DNA from: a virus
DNA length: 28,753 nucleotides
Virus record (IMG/VR): IMGVR_UViG_3300007541_000135
Location: 1 to 28,753 of that record
Strand: one strand, 5' to 3'
The notes below the pieces were generated by a model. That model ran no database searches, had not been told where the DNA came from, and worked only from the letters and a program-made list of their open reading frames with translations. Numbering within the stretch: the stretch's first letter is position 1; the number at the start of each line of letters is the position of its first letter. Shown here in pieces: positions 16,498-21,277 of this stretch. Both the position numbers and the translations under genes were made by a program.

Positions 16498-16501
16498 CAG
16501 T

Positions 16502-16786
16502 ATGGACACGAGGGTTTTAGAAGAGTATTGCGAAATCACACGCGATAAAGATAACGAACAGGTTATATTAAGTGTAACAGTCAAGCACCAACCAAAACCG
16601 TGCGAAGATTGTGGTGATGTTGTGACTAATAGGATAGTACACACAAGAGCGTGCCAACTACCTTTCAAACATTGGCGTAAACAATGTGGCACTTGCCGGC
16701 GATTTGAAAACCCATTAAACGGCAAATATGAGTTCGAAACCAGTCATCAAGTCCATAATGTCCTTGTAAAACAGCGTAAAGCATAA
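16502..16786 (+). CDS. Small zinc-ribbon-like protein
   Basis: A 94-residue protein with two CxxC pairs, Cys34-x2-Cys37 (CEDC) and Cys62-x2-Cys65 (CGTC), spaced about 24 residues apart with His and Arg around them, which is a zinc-binding ribbon layout. Residues 1-30 are acidic then strand-like. Such small zinc ribbons often bind nucleic acid or RNA polymerase. The ATG at 16502 lacks a ribosome site and lies 5 bases after a T4-late-like box. A later start is possible but would lose little. No neighbouring gene reveals its partner. Confidence 0.65.
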   Translation: MDTRVLEEYCEITRDKDNEQVILSVTVKHQPKPCEDCGDVVTNRIVHTRACQLPFKHWRKQCGTCRRFENPLNGKYEFETSHQVHNVLVKQRKA

Positions 16787-16789
16787 ATA
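16782..16789 (+). promoter_or_regulatory. T4-late-like promoter box CATAAATA before a small RNA
   Basis: The box overlaps the stop of the zinc-ribbon gene and is followed by no gene. Instead the folded element at 16796-16907 begins about 6 bases after it, exactly where a transcript would start, and ends in a terminator hairpin. Confidence 0.6.
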
Positions 16790-16795
16790 CTAGTG

Positions 16796-16907
16796 TAAGA
16801 GTTTGGTGAGGCTGTCACTTCACAATCATCAACTCCTTAAACTTAATGCCATTTTGTTTTATACTGATGACATAAACTCTTATAGAAAGCCCCGCAATGG
16901 GGCTTTC
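16796..16907 (+). ncRNA. Predicted small structured RNA with its own promoter and terminator
   Basis: About 112 bases between the CATAAATA box and a terminator. TAAGAGTTT at 16796-16804 pairs perfectly with AAACTCTTA at 16874-16882 (9 bp), closing a multi-branched core. Inside, GTGA/TCAC (about 16807-16819) and TCATCA with TGATGA (about 16826-16872) can form two smaller stems. The hairpin 16885-16907 then ends the RNA. It does not fit a tRNA: there is no T-arm or 7-bp acceptor pattern. There is no meaningful open frame. Compare the similar box-plus-terminator pair at 4038-4126. Confidence 0.55.
16885..16907 (+). terminator. Terminator-type hairpin after the small RNA
   Basis: GAAAGCCCC at 16885-16893 pairs with GGGGCTTTC at 16899-16907 (9 perfect pairs, loop GCAAT). 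The T-run is weak (CACCTTATT), but the stem itself ends in three A-T pairs. It may work on both strands. Another promoter box follows at 16917. Confidence 0.7.
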
Positions 16908-16916
16908 ACCTTATTC

Positions 16917-16924
16917 AATAAATA
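16917..16924 (+). promoter_or_regulatory. T4-late-like promoter box AATAAATA
   Basis: It lies just after the terminator and 51 bases before the ATG at 16976. A further TAAATA sits at 16980-16985, four bases inside that gene, so the exact start of the unit is uncertain. Confidence 0.5.
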
Positions 16925-16975
16925 GTTCACCAAAAACACAAAAAACAACCACTTTAGGTTGACTTTTTAACAGAA

Positions 16976-17257
16976 ATGCTAAATAATAGTATAACAACAA
17001 AGGCATTGAAGTTGAAAGTAACACACCAACAAAGAATTGAAAACTGGGCACAACAGCAGAGGCAGTATCGCCAGGATGCTCTTGTGACACAGTGGCAACG
17101 CAATTTGGGCATTGGCGACTTCCAAAAAAAACTCACAGGCACGGAATGGGATAATTACAAACACTACAGAAAAACCCAACGACAAACACAAAGATTACAG
17201 GCACAATTAGCAAGGCTGGAACGCAAGGCACTATTCACAGACGATGCCAAGTCTTAA
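16976..17257 (+). CDS. Small Gln/Arg-rich helical protein, unknown
   Basis: A 93-residue basic protein dominated by Gln, Arg, Lys and Leu (for example QRIENWAQQQRQYRQDALVT, QTQRLQAQLARLERKALF), almost certainly helical and coiled-coil-forming. No clear ribosome site precedes the ATG, and a TAAATA box lies in the first codons, so an internal start near residue 10-12 is possible. It might bind DNA or RNA. No family recognised. It is followed by a long structured gap. Confidence 0.5.
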   Translation: MLNNSITTKALKLKVTHQQRIENWAQQQRQYRQDALVTQWQRNLGIGDFQKKLTGTEWDNYKHYRKTQRQTQRLQAQLARLERKALFTDDAKS

Positions 17258-17461
17258 TAAGTGGCGGTTAAAACTGGGGTTGTAATATGACGGCTAATGA
17301 CCCCCACGCTCCACGGTTGCTGAAAGGCTGTGGAACAAGCGGAGCCGCGAGATTTCTTGCTGTATTCAAGGCAACTTATACAGTGAAGTTGAGAGTTTCA
17401 ATACATTCGTCTCTTGTTAAATCTTCTTCAGTCGTGTGCGATATCCAAGACACACACTAGG

Positions 17462-17542
17462 CGGCTATGCGACTACACGCATTCTTAACAACAAACAAAC
17501 AATGTTTGGTATTTTTCTTGTTTGTGTGTAGTCACATAGCCG
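17462..17542 (+). repeat. Long inverted repeat (19-base arms) in the structured gap
   Basis: The arm 17462-17480 (CGGCTATGCGACTACACGC) pairs with 17524-17542 (GTGTGTAGTCACATAGCCG): 17 Watson-Crick pairs, one G-T and one mismatch. The 43-base loop is AT-rich and itself contains small repeats of AAACAA and TTGTTT. It is the strongest fold I see in the window and no coding frame crosses it. Confidence 0.8.
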
Positions 17543-17702
17543 TCGTATGACTTCAAATCCAAGTGCTAAAGACTTTCTCTTAAAACAAATAAGAAAAAAA
17601 GATGAAGTGGAGTTTGAGCGATAGCGAATGACTCCACGGAATAGACTTAACGCAAGTTAAGTCTTTGAATGCCCCTAAATTAACCACAGGTTAAATTATC
17701 TT

Positions 17703-17710
17703 GATAAATA
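17703..17710 (+). promoter_or_regulatory. T4-late-like promoter box GATAAATA before an HNH-like gene
   Basis: It lies 24 bases before the ATG at 17735 with an AAAGAGG ribosome site in between. Confidence 0.6.
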
Positions 17711-17734
17711 CTACTATAACAAAGAGGTATTGAT

Positions 17735-18157
17735 ATGTATACGGAATTGAGAAAACAACTACCGCGAACTTGGCGAATATGGCATCGTATGAATTGGCGT
17801 TGTGAGAGATACGACTTGTTCCCTTGTTATGAAGATGTGGTGATATGCGACAAATGGAATAGACAGGTATCAGGTGAAGATGGATTCATCAACTTTGTGA
17901 CTGACATAGGTGATTTGGACACCAATGAATTGTTCATATATAGACTGAACTGTTTCAAAGGATGGACACCCAAAAACACAGCAACCAAAACTTACAGAGA
18001 CTTTACCGCACACAATAGATGGCACAAGGATCCTGCCAACAAATACAAAATTATAGCCAAAGCAAATGGCATAAGAAACGCAACACTACGAACTAGATTG
18101 GAAAATGGATGGAGTCTCAAGAGAGCAATTACACAGCCAGTAAAACAGCGTGGCTAA
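17735..18157 (+). CDS. HNH-endonuclease-like protein (degenerate), C-terminal DNA-binding repeat
   Basis: A 140-residue protein resembling phage HNH/AP2-type homing nucleases: RIWHRMNWRCERY near the start, then VVICDKWN, GFINFVTDIG, and a Y-R-L-N-C-F-K-G-W-T-P-K-N segment that parallels the family's R-x-D-N-x-x-x-Y-x-P-x-N, followed by ATKTYRDFTAHNR. The expected catalytic His-Asn-His set is not complete. Residues 108-135 (IIAKANGIRNATLRTRLENG-WSLKRAITQP) look like the small helical DNA-binding repeat that follows such nucleases. It may be a nuclease or a DNA-binding relic. It has its own T4-late-like box, and a small gene overlaps its end. Confidence 0.55.
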   Translation: MYTELRKQLPRTWRIWHRMNWRCERYDLFPCYEDVVICDKWNRQVSGEDGFINFVTDIGDLDTNELFIYRLNCFKGWTPKNTATKTYRDFTAHNRWHKDPANKYKIIAKANGIRNATLRTRLENGWSLKRAITQPVKQRG

Positions 18158-18312
18158 CACTAACCGATGAACAGTTTGAACACGCACTCAGCAAGGGTTT
18201 GTTTGACTTGTGTGATGATTGGAATAACCCAGAAGCGGGTGAATACCGCATAATAAATCCACGCACAAGATTCTATACGGTGGCATTGTTCCTTGGGATA
18301 GCAGTATATTGA
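18109..18312 (+). CDS. Small acidic protein overlapping the HNH-like gene, unknown
   Basis: A 67-residue protein that overlaps the end of the previous gene by 49 bases. It is acidic through residues 18-45 (LTDEQFEHALSKGLFDLCDD) and ends in a short hydrophobic segment (FYTVALFLGIAVY). The following TTG-started membrane peptide overlaps its stop by 3 bases (TTGA). No known family. The chain of overlaps supports translation. Confidence 0.45.
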   Translation: MESQESNYTASKTAWLTLTDEQFEHALSKGLFDLCDDWNNPEAGEYRIINPRTRFYTVALFLGIAVY

Positions 18313-18404
18313 CACCCAAACAACAGGAATGGCTTACAGTTTTGGGCATTCTAGCGGTGGTAATTGGCGTGGGTTTGGCACTACTTTTCACCCTTGTTAT
18401 ATAG
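18309..18404 (+). CDS. 31-residue membrane peptide (TTG start)
   Basis: Frame LTPKQQEWLTVLGILAVVIG and on through VGLALLFTLVI, then TAG: a short hydrophilic head and one membrane span of about 20 residues. It starts at TTG overlapping the previous TGA. Tiny single-span proteins of this kind are common among phage holins, pinholins and antiholins. There is no clear ribosome site, so it depends on translational coupling. Confidence 0.45.
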   Translation: MTPKQQEWLTVLGILAVVIGVGLALLFTLVI

Positions 18405-18471
18405 AGGTTTTACCACTGTTAAGGGGCAAGAATTTAACGCCATCTCATTCTCTAGATACCATAATCACCAC

Positions 18472-18479
18472 CCTAAATA
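18472..18479 (+). promoter_or_regulatory. Weak T4-late-like box CCTAAATA
   Basis: A second, weaker TAAATA lies 9 bases before the better box at 18488. Either may act; the first could be chance. Confidence 0.25.
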
Positions 18480-18487
18480 ACCTTAAG

Positions 18488-18495
18488 CATAAATA
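18488..18495 (+). promoter_or_regulatory. T4-late-like promoter box CATAAATA before a second HNH-like gene
   Basis: It lies 19 bases before the ATG at 18515, with AAAGGAG between. It would drive the overlapping genes to 19667. Confidence 0.6.
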
Positions 18496-18514
18496 TATAA
18501 AAGGAGTTATAGTA

Positions 18515-18856
18515 ATGACAAGACCCAAAGGCATACTGAATTATTCAAGCCAATTAGAAAGCACCCAAAGATTGTGTTATGCTCGCCACCGTGCCCAAGC
18601 CAAACACCGAGGGGAACCGTACACACTCACATTTGAAGATTTTAAGGCTATATGGGGTGAACAGTTTGAACAGCGTGGCAAGGCTGTTGAAGCCCTGTGT
18701 ATGAGCAGACGAGACAAGGCGTTGGGATGGACACCCACCAATACCATAATTGTCACAAGACAACAGCACCTTTCAAAGGCTGTTGAACTTATGAAAAAGC
18801 CTCGCAAAGGCGTGGATGAATGGGAGATACCAGATGAAATTAAACACAGACTATGA
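18515..18856 (+). CDS. Phage HNH-like/DNA-binding protein, second copy type
   Basis: A 113-residue protein. CYARHRAQAKHRGEPYTLTF and DFKAIW near the start, then MSRRDKALGWTPTNTIIVTR-QQHL, follow the same pattern as phage HNH-like proteins (Y-x-R-H-R-x-Q-A-x-x-R, then an S/T-R-x-D-x-x-x-x-W-x-x-x-N-x-x-x-x-T-R-x-x-H segment). The final conserved His is present. The ATG at 18515 has AAAGGAG 8 bases upstream; an earlier in-frame ATG at 18329 would read through promoter and gap sequence and is less likely. It shares the W-T-P-x-N-T segment with the HNH-like protein at 17735. The membrane peptide at 18834 overlaps its end. Confidence 0.6.
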   Translation: MTRPKGILNYSSQLESTQRLCYARHRAQAKHRGEPYTLTFEDFKAIWGEQFEQRGKAVEALCMSRRDKALGWTPTNTIIVTRQQHLSKAVELMKKPRKGVDEWEIPDEIKHRL

Positions 18857-18980
18857 AGAAGGCATTAAGTTAGCCCGCAAGTGGAACACCACAATCACTC
18901 TACTTAACGGTGCTTTATCAGCCTTCATATGGTGCTCACTAGCACTCACCATATCAACCATACTGTGGCAATGGCTATGA
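18834..18980 (+). CDS. 48-residue membrane protein
   Basis: MKLNTDYEEGIKLARKWNTT followed by a hydrophobic span of about 25 residues (ITLLNGALSAFIWCSLALTI) ending WQWL. It overlaps the preceding gene by 23 bases and its stop forms ATGA with the next start. Size and layout (charged head, one span) suit a holin, antiholin or membrane-anchored inhibitor. No family recognised. Confidence 0.5.
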   Translation: MKLNTDYEEGIKLARKWNTTITLLNGALSAFIWCSLALTISTILWQWL

Positions 18981-19195
18981 GGATGAACTCAATAGACCCG
19001 TATGATTTGCTAATGGAACTCACTGAAAGGATTCAACATCTAGAGAAGACTAACAGTGAACTTATTCGTGCCATTAACACCAATCATCAAACACTACAGA
19101 GTGTGCTTAAAAACCAACAGAATATGGCTGAAGCACATCGCGAACTAACCAACTATGTCACAGCCAAGAAACCCATTAGCACCAACACCGCTTGA
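18977..19195 (+). CDS. Small coiled-coil protein
   Basis: Starting at the ATG in ATGA (18977) the protein has 72 residues: MRMNSIDPYDLLMELTERIQ followed by a heptad-like helix (LEKTNSELIRAINTNHQTLQ, then SVLKNQQNMAEAHRELTNYV). An earlier in-frame ATG at 18929 would give a longer head that overlaps the membrane protein and is less likely. It could partner with the membrane protein encoded just before it. The next gene overlaps its end by 41 bases. Function unknown. Confidence 0.55.
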   Translation: MRMNSIDPYDLLMELTERIQHLEKTNSELIRAINTNHQTLQSVLKNQQNMAEAHRELTNYVTAKKPISTNTA

Positions 19196-19667
19196 AGCCC
19201 GGGTGTGGGACTACATTGATGTCAAACTTCAAACTCCCAAGCGAGAGTTAGGGGGTTTGCCCATATGTCCTTATGTGCGACAGTTCCGCGACAGCATCAT
19301 AGTGTGTGAACCCAGAGACAGCATCAATGACAGTCTGTCAGTATGGAGTAAGGTATGGAATCCCCACCGGCACACAGCCATATTGTTGGCATACGCTTAT
19401 CCAGCCAGTGGTGAAGGTGACAGGGCAACCAGCCAAGGTGTGTCTAGGATTTGTGATAGATGGGCAAGTGCTTTATGGGATAAGGACTGTACCGTATTGG
19501 TTAATCATCCCCAGGATCCTTACCCTGTTGCCAATGTGTGGACGGGGTTTGATGAAGCCATCCTTGTTATTCTTCAAAAGGAAAGCCTGTTAAAAAGAAT
19601 GCGAACACAGTTGAAGAAGACTGCGTATTATGGGGGGTGGAGCAAGAAAGATTTGGCGGCACTATAG
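19155..19667 (+). CDS. Hypothetical protein, 170 residues
   Basis: A soluble-looking protein. It has a Pro-rich start, then ICPYVRQFRDSIIV, a helix-strand segment (TAILLAYAYPASGEGDRATS), RWASALW, and VNHPQDPYPVANVWTGFDEA. The CPY/CPF plus aligned strands recall proteins of the DUF1415 kind, but I would not assign it. The start at 19155 lies inside the previous gene and has no clear ribosome site; a downstream start is possible. It ends the + strand accessory operon, 39 bases before the convergent minus-strand pair. Confidence 0.55.
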   Translation: MSQPRNPLAPTPLEARVWDYIDVKLQTPKRELGGLPICPYVRQFRDSIIVCEPRDSINDSLSVWSKVWNPHRHTAILLAYAYPASGEGDRATSQGVSRICDRWASALWDKDCTVLVNHPQDPYPVANVWTGFDEAILVILQKESLLKRMRTQLKKTAYYGGWSKKDLAAL

Positions 19668-19706
19668 GGCACAGCCTGTCTATCAAATCAGTTTGAAACC
19701 GTTTGT

Positions 19707-19904
19707 CTATTTTGGAGAAATTATTTGATAACCCTTGCCGTTTACCGTGATATTTTGGACGGAAACACCCCGTGTTGAAGTGCTCCATTGTGCGTCACTG
19801 GGAAGGGGCGTTATCCAATGGTATGTTCGTCCGTCGGTGCCAGGATATGAACTACAACCGCATAATACGGTGCTAATTAGCAGTGGTAAAACTAAAGATT
19901 TCAT
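19707..19904 (-). CDS. Small lipoprotein (signal peptide II), superinfection-exclusion or spanin candidate
   Basis: Reading the minus strand from 19904, the 65-residue product starts MKSLVLPLLISTVLCGCSSY: a short basic head, a hydrophobic core and a lipobox L-C-G-C with the modified Cys at residue 17, followed by Ser, which suggests outer-membrane sorting in a Gram-negative cell. The remaining 48 residues are Thr/Ser/Gly-rich and have no second span. It overlaps the upstream gene by 32 bases. Known phage lipoproteins of this size are outer spanins (Rz1-like) or superinfection-exclusion proteins such as T5 Llp; it lacks the high Pro content of Rz1. Confidence 0.7.
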   Translation of the reverse strand: MKSLVLPLLISTVLCGCSSYPGTDGRTYHWITPLPSDAQWSTSTRGVSVQNITVNGKGYQIISPK

Positions 19905-20316
19905 TGAATGTGTTTGGTTTGGGATCAAACTGTGAACGCTGTTCCATTTCAAATCCCCAACCATCCAAATTATCAAAGAACTTGTTCCATCGCTCAATTG
20001 GTGCTTGGGCAAAGTCTTTAGGCAGTCCGTCTCGCTTCTTGCCTTGTATTTCACCCGCCATATCCTCAACTATTTCCCAAAGTGTTCTATTCTTGCCTTG
20101 TGTCTTTGGAAAGCCTCGTAATGGTAGGTGAACTGCTTGACTTAAATCCTCATTGCTGTCAACCAATTCAACAAATGTTCTTATTCTTTCTTTCAACCAT
20201 TTGGCTTGTTTGTTACGCTCATCAACCGTTTGTTTGTAATAGGTGGTGGCAAATTTGTTACCTTCACGAGGTTTCATTTCGTGTGTTTTAATATATGGAA
20301 ATACTTTTTTTGTCAT
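19873..20316 (-). CDS. Minus-strand hypothetical protein, first gene of the lipoprotein unit
   Basis: A 147-residue protein on the minus strand. Start at 20316 with AAGGAG 9 bases before the ATG; the frame is open further upstream but that part overlaps the opposite-strand fibre gene. It is basic at the start (KKVFPYIKTHEMKPREGNKF) and helical through residues 28-60, with a central region rich in Lys/Gly (MAGEIQGKKRDGLPKDFA) and WNKFFDNLDGWGF. I do not recognise the family. With the lipoprotein gene it forms the only minus-strand unit in the window; its upstream region holds both a sigma-70-like and a T4-late-like promoter, so it is a good candidate for an early or host-facing function. Confidence 0.7.
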   Translation of the reverse strand: MTKKVFPYIKTHEMKPREGNKFATTYYKQTVDERNKQAKWLKERIRTFVELVDSNEDLSQAVHLPLRGFPKTQGKNRTLWEIVEDMAGEIQGKKRDGLPKDFAQAPIERWNKFFDNLDGWGFEMEQRSQFDPKPNTFNEIFSFTTAN

Positions 20317-20346
20317 ATAAATTACTCCTTGCGTGCCATTGTTTAT

Positions 20347-20375
20347 ATTATTACATATAAACTTATTTATGTCAA
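20347..20375 (-). promoter_or_regulatory. Sigma-70-like promoter (TTGACA-17-AATAAT) of the minus-strand unit
   Basis: On the minus strand, TTGACA (20375-20370) and AATAAT (20352-20347) are 17 bases apart, a near-perfect bacterial vegetative promoter and the best one I see in the window. The 5' untranslated leader would be about 20-30 bases. The T4-late-like box at 20364-20371 overlaps it. Confidence 0.65.
20364..20371 (-). promoter_or_regulatory. T4-late-like box CATAAATA on the minus strand
   Basis: The same box as on the + strand, 47 bases before the minus-strand ATG, overlapping the -35 of the sigma-70-like promoter. If both act, the unit could be transcribed early and late. Confidence 0.4.
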
Positions 20376-20441
20376 TCACAAATTTATCCAATCCTTTATG
20401 AATCCTTTTGTGCCTTTTACAACCCCTAAAACCAAAAACGA

Positions 20442-20449
20442 TATAAATA
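20442..20449 (+). promoter_or_regulatory. T4-late-like promoter box TATAAATA before the fibre operon
   Basis: An exact TATAAATA lies 39 bases before the ATG at 20489, inside a 7-base inverted repeat (CGATATA 20439-20445 and TATATCG 20452-20458). It would begin the unit that runs through fibres and terminase and, across the circular join, to the portal. The minus-strand promoter is divergent, about 70-90 bases away. Confidence 0.65.
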
Positions 20450-20488
20450 TGTATATCGCGATAACAATTATATAGGAGATATCTTCTT

Positions 20489-21265
20489 ATGGCTTTACCA
20501 AGTATTACCACAAGATCCGCTAAAGGAAGTGCCCTTACCTTTGCTGAAGCAGATGCTAACTTTACCAATTTAAGAGACGCTGTTATCAGTGTCACGGACG
20601 GTAGCAACTCAACAAACATCAATTTAAATAGTGCCATTACATTCACGGCTGGCACTGGTATTTCAATCACAGAAAGCAACGGCACAATCACAGTCACTAA
20701 CACGGTAAGTGACACGGACACAACTAATTTTAACATAGGCGACGGTAGCACATCATTCAATGTAAGTGATAGTGAAACCGTTAACATTGCCGCTGGCACA
20801 GGAATTTCAATTGGTGTCAACACAGGCACTAATACACTAACAATTACCAACACGGTATCAGACACTGGTATCTTAAATGTTGTTGAGGACACAACTCCAC
20901 AACTTGGTGGTTTATTGGATGGACAGGGCAACACGGTAAGTGATGTCAATATGAAGAACTACAAGGAAGCGGTTTATGCCTTATCATATGCGGCAACACT
21001 AACACCAGACGCTGTAAACGGCAATGTTCAGAAAACAACACTGACAGGCAATGTCACTATCAATGGTTTTAGCAATGCTGAAACAGGACAAAGCATCACG
21101 GTTATTCTTACACAGGATGGAACTGGTAGCAGAACACTATCAACCACTATGAAGATGGCTGGCGGTGACAGCACTCTATCAACGGGCCCAAATGCTATCG
21201 ACATACTAACAATCTTTTATGACGGCACAAACTATTACGGTAGTTTAGCAAAAGACTTCTCATAA
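20489..21265 (+). CDS. Tail fibre protein (phage-type N-terminus, glycine/threonine repeats)
   Basis: A 258-residue protein. The N-terminal MALPSITTRSAKGSALTFAE and FTNLRDAV are typical of fibre proteins attached to the tail in T4-like cyanophages and other marine phages. Residues 48-125 repeat an AGTGISI...TITNTVS-type strand motif twice (about 53-76 and 92-117), a beta-helix-like shaft. The C-terminal half (NVTINGFSNAETGQSITVIL) is beta-rich with IDILTIFYDGTNYYGS, a short carbohydrate-binding-type tip. It is the first gene after the TATAAATA box at 20442, and the next gene starts 12 bases on. Probably one component of the receptor-binding apparatus. Confidence 0.75.
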   Translation: MALPSITTRSAKGSALTFAEADANFTNLRDAVISVTDGSNSTNINLNSAITFTAGTGISITESNGTITVTNTVSDTDTTNFNIGDGSTSFNVSDSETVNIAAGTGISIGVNTGTNTLTITNTVSDTGILNVVEDTTPQLGGLLDGQGNTVSDVNMKNYKEAVYALSYAATLTPDAVNGNVQKTTLTGNVTINGFSNAETGQSITVILTQDGTGSRTLSTTMKMAGGDSTLSTGPNAIDILTIFYDGTNYYGSLAKDFS

Positions 21266-21277
21266 GGGGGATACGGT

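Larger units (their letters stand above)
17258..17734 (+). other. 477-nt gap without genes, rich in hairpins
   Basis: I find no convincing gene here. It holds several inverted repeats: TCCAC/GTGGA (17310-17314 and 17330-17334), GTGTG/CACAC (17434-17455), a long stem at 17462-17542, GTGGAGT/ACTCCAC (17607-17613 and 17631-17637, 7 perfect pairs) and AGACTTAA/TTAAGTCT (17643-17650 and 17657-17664, 8 perfect pairs). CTCCACGG occurs twice (17309-17316, 17632-17639). Such density suggests a folded RNA, a replication origin or a packaging site. The promoter box at 17703 ends it. Confidence 0.6.

Noticed and set aside
16796-16907. tRNA or tmRNA in the small RNA region
   Set aside because: Acceptor-like stem is 9 bp, there is no T-loop sequence and no CCA; it is better described as an unknown small RNA.
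17540-17575. tRNA-like T-arm sequence (CTTCAAATCC) after the long hairpin
   Set aside because: No 7-bp acceptor stem, D-arm or anticodon arm can be placed around it.
17643-17664. Perfect 8-bp hairpin as a Rho-independent terminator
   Set aside because: The stem is AT-rich and is followed by TTGAATG rather than a T-run, so it is kept as part of the structured region only.
18329-18514. Longer start for the second HNH-like gene
   Set aside because: This stretch contains promoter boxes and the membrane peptide frame; ATG 18515 has an ideal ribosome site.
19735-19935. 66-residue + strand frame opposite the lipoprotein gene
   Set aside because: Antisense to a lipoprotein with a clear lipobox; no supporting signals.
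20626-20631. TAAATA inside the first fibre gene and another at 26993
   Set aside because: Both lie deep in coding sequence without a gene start nearby; treated as chance matches to the promoter box.
20317-20949. Upstream extension of the minus-strand 147-residue frame to 358 residues
   Set aside because: It overlaps the oppositely oriented fibre gene and both promoters; the ATG at 20316 has a proper AAGGAG site.
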